Positions 33,563 to 42,390 of a stretch of DNA of 64,000 nucleotides are shown in pieces. Position 1 is the first letter of the stretch. Every line of letters starts with the position of its first letter. A program made the translations under genes and the position numbers. Source of the stretch: Pseudomonas jinjuensis (GTDB lineage Bacteria; Pseudomonadota; Gammaproteobacteria; Pseudomonadales; Pseudomonadaceae); the NCBI RefSeq assembly GCF_900103845.1, contig NZ_FNIJ01000014.1, positions 62,001 through 126,000 of the forward strand, given 5' to 3'. The notes beneath the pieces are model-generated. The model did no database searches. It saw only the letters and a program-made list of their open reading frames with translations, and had not been told where the DNA came from.

Positions 33563-35068
33563 ATGAGCGTGCATCTGGGTCAGCTGCTTTCCCAGCGAGC
33601 TGTACTGAGCCCTTCGCGAGAGGCCCTCGTCACGCCAGCCGGGCGATGGACATTCAGGCAATTCGATCAGCGGGTCGGCAGACTTGCGAGCTACCTGGCT
33701 GCCCAGGGGGTAAACGCGGGCGAGCGCATCGCAGTGCTCGCCAGGAACGGCGAGATTCTGAGCAGCGCTCTTTTTGCTGCCGGGCGCCTGGGAGCCACCC
33801 TGGTTGTCCTGAACTGGCGCCTCAAGGCCGAGGAGCTGGAGTACATCCTGTCCGACAGCACCCCGACGGCCCTGATCTACGAGGAAGAGTTCGGCCAGAC
33901 CGTCGGGCGACTGCTGGCTGCGCGGCCCCGGCTCCTGCTGATCGGTTCGGAGCCGGACGGCCCGGGTGCGCACCATGAAAGCATCGTCGGCGCCGCTCAC
34001 GGCTACCCGCCGGTCATTGGCAACCCTGCGTTCGAGCACCCGGCGGTGATCATGTACACGTCGGGCACCACCGGACATCCGAAGGGCGCCATGATCTCGC
34101 ACAAGGCGATGATCGCGGGCTCGCAGGCCAACAGCTGTACCCTGGACTGGAGGCGGGATCACCGCTTCCTGCTGATCGCGCCGATGTTCCATATCGGAGG
34201 CCTGTCGCCCCTGGTGACCAATGTGCTCAAGGGTTGCACGACGATCCTGCTGCCTGACTTCGACCCCCTCCAGGCGTGGAAGACGATTGCCCAGGAGCGC
34301 GTCACCAGCCTGATGACCGTGCCGGTCATGCTTGAGGCTCTCCTCACGGCGGCCCGCAAGACACAGGTGGACAGCAGCACCCTGCAATGGGTGACCTGTG
34401 GCGCGTCTGCCGTACCGGCGCCGCTGATCGAGGCCGGCATGGCCGCCGGCATCAAGGTGCAGCAGGTCTATGGCGCCACCGAGTTCGGTGGCGCCATCAG
34501 TTTCTGGACAGCGGAGATGGGGCTGGACAAGGCAGGCTCCCAGGGCAAGGCCCTGCTTGGCGGAGAGGTGAAGGTCGTCGATATCGAAACCCACGGCAGT
34601 CTGGCACCCGGCCAGAAAGGCGAAATCTGGTGCCGTGGCCCGATGATGTTCGATGGCTACTGGCGGAATCCCGGAGCGACCAATAGCGCATTGATCGATG
34701 GCTGGTATCGAACAGGCGACGTTGGCTACCTGGACGAGGACGGGTTCATTTACGTGGTGGATCGCTGCAAGGACATGATCATCAGTGGCGGGGAGAACGT
34801 TTATCCCGCTGAGCTGGAAGCCGTAATCCAGGCCTTGCCCGGAATCGCGGAAGTCGCAGTGGTGGGGCGGCCGGACGAGCGCTGGGGCGAGGTTCCAATC
34901 GCTTTCGTCGTCGTCGAGGCAGGCGCCGAAATCACCGCCGATGCGGTGATGCAGATCTGCCGCGAGAAGCTGGCCGGCTTCAAGTGCGTGAAAGACGTTC
35001 GCTTCATCCAGGCGCTGCCACGCAGCGCAGTGGGCAAGGTGCTCAAGCGGGCGCTGCTGCAGCAGTAG
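33563..35068 (+). CDS. AMP-forming acyl-CoA synthetase
   Basis: A 501-residue ANL-superfamily ligase. The P-loop is YTSGTTGHPKGAMISHKAM at about 165-183, the adenylate motif YGATEFGGA at about 302-310, then YRTGDVGYLDEDGFIYVVDR and the C-terminal lysine motif PRSAVGKVLKR. It activates a carboxylic acid to its CoA thioester at the expense of ATP. The ribosome-binding site AAGGAGAAC fits the ATG. The 188-bp gap after the dehydrogenase contains an A-rich run and another GTGTAA half-site, so it may have its own promoter under the same regulator. The acid substrate is not known. Confidence 0.92.
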   Translation: MSVHLGQLLSQRAVLSPSREALVTPAGRWTFRQFDQRVGRLASYLAAQGVNAGERIAVLARNGEILSSALFAAGRLGATLVVLNWRLKAEELEYILSDSTPTALIYEEEFGQTVGRLLAARPRLLLIGSEPDGPGAHHESIVGAAHGYPPVIGNPAFEHPAVIMYTSGTTGHPKGAMISHKAMIAGSQANSCTLDWRRDHRFLLIAPMFHIGGLSPLVTNVLKGCTTILLPDFDPLQAWKTIAQERVTSLMTVPVMLEALLTAARKTQVDSSTLQWVTCGASAVPAPLIEAGMAAGIKVQQVYGATEFGGAISFWTAEMGLDKAGSQGKALLGGEVKVVDIETHGSLAPGQKGEIWCRGPMMFDGYWRNPGATNSALIDGWYRTGDVGYLDEDGFIYVVDRCKDMIISGGENVYPAELEAVIQALPGIAEVAVVGRPDERWGEVPIAFVVVEAGAEITADAVMQICREKLAGFKCVKDVRFIQALPRSAVGKVLKRALLQQ

Positions 35069-35102
35069 TCTTCCCGGCTGGGCCGGACACACGCCAGATC
35101 GT

Positions 35103-35127
35103 AAAAAAACCGCCCGAAGGGGCGGTT
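35103..35127 (-). terminator. Intrinsic terminator of the binding-protein gene
   Basis: On the minus strand CCGCCC-CTTC-GGGCGG forms a six-base stem followed by seven Ts (plus-strand A-run at 35103-35109). It lies about 60 bases past the stop of the minus-strand gene at 35189. Confidence 0.85.
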
Positions 35128-35188
35128 GGAAAGGGCAGGGCCGGGAGGCCCCGCACTGTGGGTCACTGCATGTTCCGGCGCACCGCTA

Positions 35189-36226
35189 TCACCTCGCCGC
35201 CCAGGCGTTGAAGCGCTGTTCCAGCTGCTCGCCGTGGTCCGCCCAGAAGCTGGCGTTCATCGCCACCTGATGCTGCAGGTTGGCGGTATCCGTCGGCATG
35301 TGCTTGCGGCGTTCCGCATCGACCAGGCCGACTGCCTCGGTGTTGACCGGGCCGTAGGCGATCTGCTGGGCGTAGGCCTTCTGCTGTTCGGTCTGCAGCA
35401 CGAAGGAGATGAACTTCAGCCCTTCCTCCGGGTTCTTCGCGCCCTTCGGGATGGCGAAGGCGTCCATGTCGTAGATGCCGCCGTTCCAGACGATCTGCAG
35501 GTTGCTTTCGTCCTGCACCGCGGCGATGCGGCCGTTGTACACCGAGCTCATCACCACGTCGCCCGAGGCCAGGTACTGGGGCGGCTGGGCGCCGGCTTCC
35601 CACCACTGGATGCTCGGCTTGATCTGGTCGAGTTTGCGGAAGGCGCGGTCCTGGCCCTCGGCGGTCGCGAGCACTTCGTAGACATCCTTGGGATCGACGC
35701 CGTCGGCCATCAGGGCGAATTCCAGGGTGTACATGGCGCCCTTGCGCAGGCCGCGCTTGCCGGGGAATTTCTCCAGGTCCCAGAAGTCCGCCCAGCCGGT
35801 GGGCGCGACCTTCAGCTTGTCGGCGTTGTAGGCGAGCACGGTGGACCAGACGAAGAAGCCGACGCCGCAGGGCTGCACCGCTCCCTCCATCACGCTGGAA
35901 GCGGCCGCGGCGATGGCCGGGGCGTCGGTGAATTCTTCCAGCATGCCTTCGTCGCAGGCGCGCGCCAGTTCGGGCATCTCCATCTCGACCACGTCCCAGG
36001 ACACGCTGTTGGTGTCCACCATCACCTTGACCTTGGCCATTTCGCCGTTGAATTCGCTGGCGACGATGCGGGTGCCGGTCTGCTGGCTGTAGGGCTCGTA
36101 GAACGCCTTGATCTGCGCGGCCTTGTTGGCGCCGCCGTGGGAAACCACGGTGAGATCGGCCAGGGCCTGGTTGGCGAGGCAGCAGCCCAGTGCGAGGGCC
36201 ACGGACATACTCAGGGACTTGTACAT
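35189..36226 (-). CDS. PotD-type extracellular solute-binding protein
   Basis: A 345-residue periplasmic binding protein with signal peptide MYKSLSMSVALALGCCLANQ (cut near QALADLT). The PotD/PotF-like pattern is DLTVVSHGGANKAAQIKAFY, then YNADKLKVAPTGWADFWDLE and GDVVMSSVYNGRIAAVQDE. Such proteins deliver polyamines, opines or related cations to an ABC importer. No permease or ATPase gene is next to it, so it may feed a transporter elsewhere. The ATG at 36226 has GGAGAAAAC before it; the longer frame is leader. It is divergent from a PucR regulator and ends at an intrinsic terminator. Confidence 0.88.
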   Translation of the reverse strand: MYKSLSMSVALALGCCLANQALADLTVVSHGGANKAAQIKAFYEPYSQQTGTRIVASEFNGEMAKVKVMVDTNSVSWDVVEMEMPELARACDEGMLEEFTDAPAIAAAASSVMEGAVQPCGVGFFVWSTVLAYNADKLKVAPTGWADFWDLEKFPGKRGLRKGAMYTLEFALMADGVDPKDVYEVLATAEGQDRAFRKLDQIKPSIQWWEAGAQPPQYLASGDVVMSSVYNGRIAAVQDESNLQIVWNGGIYDMDAFAIPKGAKNPEEGLKFISFVLQTEQQKAYAQQIAYGPVNTEAVGLVDAERRKHMPTDTANLQHQVAMNASFWADHGEQLEQRFNAWAAR

Positions 36227-36328
36227 TGTTGTTTTCTCCATCGAGCGGCGGGAGGCAGGTTTCGACGCGCCGGCTGCGATGGCACCCGGGCGGCGATCTG
36301 GCATCAGTCTCGGCGGCGCGATGCGGGC

Positions 36329-36343
36329 CGGACAATCAGACGG
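36329..36343. promoter_or_regulatory. CGGACAAT half-site in the divergent binding-protein/PucR region
   Basis: CGGACAATCAGACGG shares eight bases with the perfect palindrome CGGACAATTGTCCG at 39744. It lies between the binding-protein gene and the PucR regulator, suggesting one factor acts at both sites. Confidence 0.4.
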
Positions 36344-36464
36344 AACCAAGAATCGCGGCGGGGCGCTCATACTCGCGTACTAACGCCTGTGTTCCCGCAC
36401 GACAGGGCGGGGCGTTCGGTGTCATCCTTGTCCGCAGAACCCGTTCAGCCCGCCGGACCCGACC

Positions 36465-37955
36465 ATGCCCCTCAGCATCCACGACATCATCGAAAGTGCC
36501 CCCCTGCGTACCCGCCTGCTCGGCGGCTCCGCGGGCCTGTCGCAACGCCTGCGCTGGGCCCACGTGTGCGAACTGGCCGATCCCTCCGAGTGGCTGGGCG
36601 AGGGCGACCTGCTGATGACCACGGGCATCGGCATTCCGCCCGAAGCCGATGCGCAGCGCCTGTACGTGGAGCGCCTGGCCCAGGCCAAGGTGGCCGGCCT
36701 GATGATCGGCGAGAACATGCAGGCGCCGGCGGACATCGAGGCATTGCGCGAGGCCGCCGAGCGACTGGGCTTCCCGCTGCTGCTGACGCACTACTCGGTG
36801 CCGTTCTCGGCGGTGACGCGGGCCATCCTGGATGCCGGCCGGCAGGAGGAATTCGACCGTCGCAACGCCATCGCCCATGTCTACGAAAGCGCGCGGATGG
36901 GGCTGCGGGGGATTGGCGTCGGCGCCTTGCTGGAACGCCTGCACAAGGACGTGCAGGCCAGCCTGTACCTGTTCGACGCGCGCAGCCTGGGACCCTGGCT
37001 GCAGGGCCTGGAGCCGTTGCCGGAGGAATGGCGCCAGGCGCTGCTGGCGCGGCGTCTGGAACTGCGTGGGGCGGCTCCGGCGGTGCTGCGCTGCACTCGC
37101 GCTGATTCCGCCGACGAGGCGCTGGTGATGGCGCTGCCGACCCAACCGGCCTGCGAGATTCTCGCCAGCGGCGGCGAACTGCTCGACTACGGCCTGCTGC
37201 ATCACGTGGTCGCGGTGCTGGGCATCGAGCTGGAACGCCTGCAGGTGGAGCAGGAACGCCAACTGCGGCTGGGCTCGGAACTGCTCGACGATCTGCTGCA
37301 GCAGCGCCTCGCCGAGCGCGCGGCGCGGGAGCGCCTGGAGCAGCTGCAATGTCCGGCGGAGCAGGCGGTGATGGCGCTGGCCCGTCCGGGCGAACTGGCC
37401 GGTGACTGGCAGCAGCAACTGCGCCGCCAGGGCCTGGAATTCCTGGTGCGCAGCCAGGGTCAGGAACTGATGGTGCTGCTCGCCGATCCCGACTCGGCAG
37501 CGCGCCTGCAGGCGGCGCTGGGCTGCCCGCTGGGCCTGGGCAATCCCCTCGGCCATCCGGCCCGCGCCCTGGAGGCGCTGCGCGAGGCGCGCCTGGCGCT
37601 GGCCCATGCCTCGACACAGCGGCCGCTGGTGGCCTACGCCAGCGCGCAGGCCGAACAGCCGTGGCTGCCCGGCAGCCTGGACGAGGCGGCGCGGGTCCAT
37701 CGCAGCGTGCTCGGTCAACTAGTGGACTACGACCAGCAGCAGGGCACGCAACTGCACCAGACCCTGCGCGTCTTCCTCGAACAGAACCGCTCCTGGCAGA
37801 AGGCCGCGCAGCACCTCAACGTGCACAAGCAGACGCTGGTCTACCGGGTCCACCGCATCGAGGAAATCACCGGCCGCTCGCTGGACAGCACCGAGGACGT
37901 GGCCGTGCTCTGGATCGCGCTGCGCGCCGGCGATATCGCCGGCTTCAGGGAATGA
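36465..37955 (+). CDS. PucR-family transcriptional regulator
   Basis: A 496-residue regulator. The N-terminal PucR domain spans about 5-125 (HDIIESAPLRTRLLGGSAG, then WLGEGDLLMTTGIGI). The C-terminal PucR helix-turn-helix covers about 430-490 (LRVFLEQNRSWQKAAQHLNV and HKQTLVYRVHRIEEITG). PucR proteins control purine, amine or amino-acid use in response to metabolites. It is divergent from the PotD-type binding protein and next to a cupin and an amine-type FAD oxidase, so it probably controls this module. Its 3' end overlaps the converging cupin gene by 11 bases. Confidence 0.9.
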   Translation: MPLSIHDIIESAPLRTRLLGGSAGLSQRLRWAHVCELADPSEWLGEGDLLMTTGIGIPPEADAQRLYVERLAQAKVAGLMIGENMQAPADIEALREAAERLGFPLLLTHYSVPFSAVTRAILDAGRQEEFDRRNAIAHVYESARMGLRGIGVGALLERLHKDVQASLYLFDARSLGPWLQGLEPLPEEWRQALLARRLELRGAAPAVLRCTRADSADEALVMALPTQPACEILASGGELLDYGLLHHVVAVLGIELERLQVEQERQLRLGSELLDDLLQQRLAERAARERLEQLQCPAEQAVMALARPGELAGDWQQQLRRQGLEFLVRSQGQELMVLLADPDSAARLQAALGCPLGLGNPLGHPARALEALREARLALAHASTQRPLVAYASAQAEQPWLPGSLDEAARVHRSVLGQLVDYDQQQGTQLHQTLRVFLEQNRSWQKAAQHLNVHKQTLVYRVHRIEEITGRSLDSTEDVAVLWIALRAGDIAGFRE

Positions 37956-38289
37956 TCACGAAGCTCTTGCGCACGCTTTCGCGGATATCCCAGATGCCCT
38001 GGCAGTTCGCCGGGAACAGCACGGCATCGCCGGCGCGCAGCTCGATGGGGTCGCCGTCGTCCGGGATGAAGAAGCAGTGCCCGGCGATGAAATGGCTGAA
38101 TTCGCGTTCCATCACCTGGCGCCGCCAGCGGCCGGGCGAGCATTCCCAGACGCCGGTGAGCAGGCCGTCGGCGCTTTCCTCGGCGTGGATGGCGGTGGCG
38201 GAAACCGGCGTGCCGATGGGTTCCTTCACCGGGCTTGGGGCGGAAAGCGGCAGGTCGGTCGTGGCGGCCAGCAGTACGGGTTGCGGCAT
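37945..38289 (-). CDS. Small cupin-fold protein
   Basis: A 114-residue single-domain protein. The cupin core appears as EREFSHFIAGHCFFIPDDGD and LRAGDAVLFPANCQGIWDI, close to DUF861/cupin_3 proteins found beside polyamine and amine oxidases. The usual metal-binding histidines are mostly replaced, so it may bind a small molecule rather than a metal. It lies 15 bases after the FAD oxidoreductase on the same strand, so they are co-transcribed. Confidence 0.85.
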   Translation of the reverse strand: MPQPVLLAATTDLPLSAPSPVKEPIGTPVSATAIHAEESADGLLTGVWECSPGRWRRQVMEREFSHFIAGHCFFIPDDGDPIELRAGDAVLFPANCQGIWDIRESVRKSFVIIP

Positions 38290-38304
38290 GGGGTTCTCCT
38301 GGGC

Positions 38305-39690
38305 TCAGAGGCTCTTGTCTTCGAGGCCGGCGGGGGCGAAGCCGCTGAGGGCCTTGTCCAGCATGCCGGGGCGTTCATTTCGGGATTCGGCGCACTCCTT
38401 GCGCTGCACCGCCCCGCGCACCATCAGGCCGCCGAAATAGCGCAGCGGCTCCGGCGGGAAGCGCTTCGGCTTGCGCCCCACCAGCCCGCAGCGGCTCCAC
38501 TCGTCGTCGCGGCCGAGCGCCAGGCTGGCGAGGATGCGTCCGCCGATCCGGCTCGGGCCGACGCCGTTGCCGCTCCAGCCGACGCCATAGAAGATGTGCG
38601 GCGCGTCATCCAGGTGGCCGAACACCGGCAGGCTGTCGTAGGTGCGGTCGATGGGGCCGCTCCAGGTGCAGTCGATGGGCACGTCGGCGAGCTGCGGATA
38701 GCTGCGGCGGAAGTCCTCCTCGGTATCGCGGCTCAGCTGCGGGTTGTCGTCGAAACGCTCGTCGACCCTGCTGGCGAAGCTGATCATGCCGGTGCCCTTG
38801 CCGAAGGCGATGCGGCCGTCGGCGGTGGTGCGGTAGTAGTCCACCATCAGCTGCGAATCGGTGATCGCTTCGCCACCGGTCCAGCCGATGCGCTCCAGGC
38901 GCTCGGGAATCGGCGGCGTGGCGACTATGGTGCTGGTGACCGGCAGGATGGTGCGGCGCAGCTCGGGGATTTCCGCCGCCCAGGCGTTGTGCGCCAGCAC
39001 CACGCGGCGGGCGCTGACCTTGCCTTGCGGCGTATGCAGGACCGCGGGCTGGCCGCGCTCGAAGTTCAGCACCGGCGTCTTCTCGTAGATTTCCACGCCC
39101 TGTTCCCGCGCGACCCGGTACAGCCCGCGAACCAGCCGGGCCGGCTGCACCGTGGCGTTGCTGGCTTCGATCACGCCTTCCAGATGCTGCGGCGAGCCGG
39201 CACGGCGGGCGACTTCGCTGGCCGGCAGGGACTGGAAGACGTCCTCGCCCAGTCGCGCGCAGGTGGCCTGCACGTCGACCCAGGCGCCGCGCTGGGCTTC
39301 GCTGGTGGCGGTCCAGAGCCAGCCGTTGCGGCGGAAGTGCGCGTCGATGCCGTGGGCGATGCAGAACTCCTCGATCTCGCCGATCGCCGCCGCCGAGGCC
39401 CGCGCCAGGCGCAGCGCCTCGTCCCTGCCGCACTGGGCGGCGAGGGAACTGATCTTCGGCCACCAGGACATCACGAAGCCGCCGTTGCGCCCGGAAGCGC
39501 CACCGCCGCAGATGTCCCGTTCGAGGATCACCACCCGGCACGCCGGGTCCAGCTCCTTCAGCCGCAGCGCGGTCCAGAGCCCGACGAAGCCGCCGCCGAC
39601 GATCGCCACGTCGGCTTCCCGGGAACCCGAGAGCGCGGGCGCCGGGGTCAGTTCGGCGGCGATTTCCTGGAGCCAGAGTGAGCGTTTCAT
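38305..39690 (-). CDS. FAD-dependent amine/amino-acid oxidoreductase (DAO family, PuuB-like)
   Basis: A 461-residue flavoprotein of the DAO superfamily. The FAD dinucleotide motif is ADVAIVGGGFVGLWTALRL at about 27-45, followed by CRVVILERDICGGGASGRNG. The C-terminal flavin contact is HIFYGVGWSGNGVGPSRIGG. PuuB and related enzymes oxidise gamma-glutamylated polyamines or similar amines. The nearby PotD-type binding protein and PucR regulator support an amine substrate, but the exact compound cannot be told. The ATG at 39690 matches the family start; the longer upstream frame is intergenic. Confidence 0.87.
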   Translation of the reverse strand: MKRSLWLQEIAAELTPAPALSGSREADVAIVGGGFVGLWTALRLKELDPACRVVILERDICGGGASGRNGGFVMSWWPKISSLAAQCGRDEALRLARASAAAIGEIEEFCIAHGIDAHFRRNGWLWTATSEAQRGAWVDVQATCARLGEDVFQSLPASEVARRAGSPQHLEGVIEASNATVQPARLVRGLYRVAREQGVEIYEKTPVLNFERGQPAVLHTPQGKVSARRVVLAHNAWAAEIPELRRTILPVTSTIVATPPIPERLERIGWTGGEAITDSQLMVDYYRTTADGRIAFGKGTGMISFASRVDERFDDNPQLSRDTEEDFRRSYPQLADVPIDCTWSGPIDRTYDSLPVFGHLDDAPHIFYGVGWSGNGVGPSRIGGRILASLALGRDDEWSRCGLVGRKPKRFPPEPLRYFGGLMVRGAVQRKECAESRNERPGMLDKALSGFAPAGLEDKSL

Positions 39691-39743
39691 CGTCGTGATC
39701 CGTGCAGGTTGTCGATGCCTCACTGTCGCCGCCGAACCAGCGC

Positions 39744-39767
39744 CGGACAATTGTCCGTTGCATGCAA
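39744..39767. promoter_or_regulatory. Adjacent palindromes CGGACAATTGTCCG and TTGCATGCAA
   Basis: Two perfect inverted repeats (14 and 10 bases) sit side by side, about 54 bases upstream of the FAD oxidoreductase start. The first shares its half-site with 36329-36336. This is a likely operator for the local regulator. Confidence 0.5.
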
Positions 39768-39915
39768 TCGGAGCGGGGGCCTTATACGAAGGTATGAACA
39801 CTGGAGCCGGAGTATGGAGCGATCCCGCGTGATGCTTTTTTCACAACGGTTTTATCGAGACCTCACGGAGCGAACGCCAGACTGCCTGGCTCCCCATTTG
39901 CGCCAGGAATCGAAA

Positions 39916-40632
39916 ATGCCTCATTCGCATCCCTTCAACTTTCTGCTCTGGAGCGGTCTTCCGCTGGCGGCGATGATCGTCCTGCTGGTGTTCGATACGC
40001 CCCGGCTCGACTTCGCCCTGGCGCATCTGTTCTTCGATCCGCAACGCGGTTTCATCGGGCACGACAGCGCCTTCCTCGAGGATGTGCTGCACGACCGCGC
40101 CAAGCAGGCGGTGATCCTGCTCGGCATGCTCGCCCTCGGCGGGTTCGTCGCCAGCCTGCTGTCCGCTCGCCTGCGTCGCTGGCGCCGGCCGCTTGGCTAT
40201 GTGGTGCTGAGCCTGGGGCTGTCCACCGCGATCGTCACGCCGCTCAAGGCGGTGACCGCCGTGCAGTGCCCGTGGAGCCTCGCCGAGTTCGGCGGCGTCG
40301 AGCCCTATTCGCCGCTGCTCGGTCCTCATGTCTACGCGGAAAAGCCGGGACGCTGCTGGCCGGGCGGCCACGCCTCGGCGGGGTTCTGCCTGCTGGCGCT
40401 GTTCTTCGCCCTGCGCGACGGCAATCCGCGAATGGCCCGCGTGGCGCTGGTGGGCGCCCTGGTCCTCGGCAGCGTCTTCTCCCTCGGGCGGATGATGCAG
40501 GGCGCGCATTTCCTCTCGCACAACGTCTGGACCCTGCTGTTCGACTGGATGATCAGCCTGGCCTGCTACCGCCTGGTCCTCTATCGCCCGGCAGCGCTAT
40601 CCGCGCTGACGTATCCGGCGGAAGGCAGGTGA
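39916..40632 (+). CDS. PAP2-family membrane phosphatase (lipid phosphatase type)
   Basis: A 238-residue inner-membrane protein with about five or six hydrophobic segments. The PAP2 motifs are present in divergent form: KAVTAVQCPW near 116, WPGGHASAGF near 149 with the catalytic His, and GRMMQGAHFLSHNVW near 191 with the second His. It may dephosphorylate lipid A or undecaprenyl pyrophosphate. It converges on eptA, and the two coding regions overlap by 52 bases at their 3' ends. The ATG at 39916 is chosen for its position just before the hydrophobic start; the ribosome-binding site is weak. Confidence 0.85.
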   Translation: MPHSHPFNFLLWSGLPLAAMIVLLVFDTPRLDFALAHLFFDPQRGFIGHDSAFLEDVLHDRAKQAVILLGMLALGGFVASLLSARLRRWRRPLGYVVLSLGLSTAIVTPLKAVTAVQCPWSLAEFGGVEPYSPLLGPHVYAEKPGRCWPGGHASAGFCLLALFFALRDGNPRMARVALVGALVLGSVFSLGRMMQGAHFLSHNVWTLLFDWMISLACYRLVLYRPAALSALTYPAEGR

Positions 40633-42248
40633 CCGCGGCAGGCGGCGAACATGTCCAGGTCGCCGTGGTATTCCCCGGTCTGCACCTGCAGCAGCCCCAG
40701 CACCGAGTGGAAGAAGTTGTCGTGGCTGAGCGGCCTGTCGCGTTCCCGCTCCAGGCAATCGGTATCCAGGGTGAAGTCCTCCTTGTAGCTGTCGGAGAAC
40801 CAGGCGAGCAGGGGCACGTGCTTCTGCTGGTCCGGGGCCAGCACGTAGGGGGTGCCGTGGAGGAACAGGTTGTATTCGCCGAGGGATTCGCCGTGGTCGG
40901 CGATGTAGAGCATGGCGGTGTCTACCCTGTCCTGGTTCCTGCGCAGCAGGTCTACCAGGCTGGACAGCACATGGTCGGTGTAGACCAGGGTGTTGTCGTA
41001 GGCGTTGACGATGCTTTCCTGGCTGCAGGCGTTCAGCGCATTGCTGTCGCACACCGGGCTGAACTTCTCGAAACGCCGCGGATAGCGCTTGCGATACTCC
41101 GGGCCGTGGCTGCCCATCTGGTGCAGGACCAGCACGGAATCGCCCTGCAGCCGGTCGATGTAGGCCTGCAGGTCGTCCAGCAAGATCTCGTCGTGGCATT
41201 CGCCGTCGCCGCAGAACGCCGGATCGCTCCGGCGGCTGAGATTTTCCTGGGCGACCCGGTCGCAGGTGCCCTTGCAGCCGGACTGGTTGTCCCGCCAGGT
41301 CACGTCGAAACCGGCATGCCTGAGCACGTCCAGCAGGCCTTCCTGGTTGCGCGCGCGGGCGGCGTCGTAGTCGCCGCGTCCCATGTCGGAAAACATGCAG
41401 GGCACGGATACGGCGGTTTCGGTGCCGCAGGAATGCACATTGGCGAAGGGAATGATGCCCTGCTCGCGATCGAGCAGCGGAGTGGTGTCGCGCGCGTAGC
41501 CGAGGATGCCGAAGTGATCCGCCCGCGCGCTTTCGCCTATCACCAGCACGGTCAGCGACTTGCGCCGGTGAGCCTGCCAGGCCGGCGCCCTGCGGGCGTC
41601 GGTGCCGATCTGGCGCAGCGGTTCATGGGCCGCCACCAGTCGCTCGCGCAGATAGCCGTAGGAGGCGTTCAGGTAGTTGCTGGGCACCACCAGCAGGCGC
41701 AGTTCGTGGTGGTTGCGCAGCAGGGAGGCCATGCCCTGGTAGTTGACCAGCGCCACGGTGCCGAGCACGGCAAGGGAACCGACGGCCAGGGCCAGCTTGC
41801 CCGGCAGTTCCCGGCGCAGCGGCCGATGGCGGACCGGCAGCTTCCACAGCAGCCAGCTCGGCAGCACGCCGAGAACGAGGATGAACGCCAGCAGCCTGAA
41901 GGAGAGCAGGCCGCGCACTTCGCCGACATCGGTTTCCGCGAGGTTGCGCAACATGTTCGCGTCGATGAGCACCCCGTACTGGCTCATGAAATAGGCGACG
42001 CCGGAACTGGCGAGGAAGAGAAATATCAGCACGGGTTTCAGCACCCGGCGGAAGGAGAGCAGGACCAGCACGCAGTTGAAGATGGCCAGCACCATCACGG
42101 CGAAGGCGGCGCCCATGGCCAGGCCGCCGGCGCTCGCCGGAACGATGGAGAACACGTGGTTCCACAGCGGGAAGTTGTAGAGCAGGAGCAGCAGGAGGCT
42201 GGCCAGGAAGGTCAGGGTTTCCGGGCGGACTGAGAGGTTCTTGAACAT
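40581..42248 (-). CDS. eptA: Lipid A phosphoethanolamine transferase EptA
   Basis: A 555-residue inner-membrane enzyme with five N-terminal membrane helices (about 10-180) and a periplasmic sulfatase-fold domain (about 210-545). Zinc and catalytic features are seen: VLVIGESARADHFG, the nucleophile threonine in HSCGTETAVSVPCMFS, and IADHGESLGE with HGTPYVLAP. It adds phosphoethanolamine to lipid A phosphates, which lowers binding of cationic peptides such as polymyxins. A fragment of a second copy occurs at 50041-50160. The 3' end overlaps the PAP2 gene by 52 bases. Confidence 0.93.
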   Translation of the reverse strand: MFKNLSVRPETLTFLASLLLLLLYNFPLWNHVFSIVPASAGGLAMGAAFAVMVLAIFNCVLVLLSFRRVLKPVLIFLFLASSGVAYFMSQYGVLIDANMLRNLAETDVGEVRGLLSFRLLAFILVLGVLPSWLLWKLPVRHRPLRRELPGKLALAVGSLAVLGTVALVNYQGMASLLRNHHELRLLVVPSNYLNASYGYLRERLVAAHEPLRQIGTDARRAPAWQAHRRKSLTVLVIGESARADHFGILGYARDTTPLLDREQGIIPFANVHSCGTETAVSVPCMFSDMGRGDYDAARARNQEGLLDVLRHAGFDVTWRDNQSGCKGTCDRVAQENLSRRSDPAFCGDGECHDEILLDDLQAYIDRLQGDSVLVLHQMGSHGPEYRKRYPRRFEKFSPVCDSNALNACSQESIVNAYDNTLVYTDHVLSSLVDLLRRNQDRVDTAMLYIADHGESLGEYNLFLHGTPYVLAPDQQKHVPLLAWFSDSYKEDFTLDTDCLERERDRPLSHDNFFHSVLGLLQVQTGEYHGDLDMFAACRGHLPSAGYVSADSAAGR

Positions 42249-42390
42249 GGCTCGCGCTCGACGGGTCGGTTGGGCGCGGAGCTTAGGAATGGCGGTATCA
42301 AGCCCTCGTGAAAAAAGCCTCGATAATTCGTTGAGGAGCGCAGGCCGGCGATTGCGCGACGCTGGAGACGATCAATTGCTCCGGCGTCGA

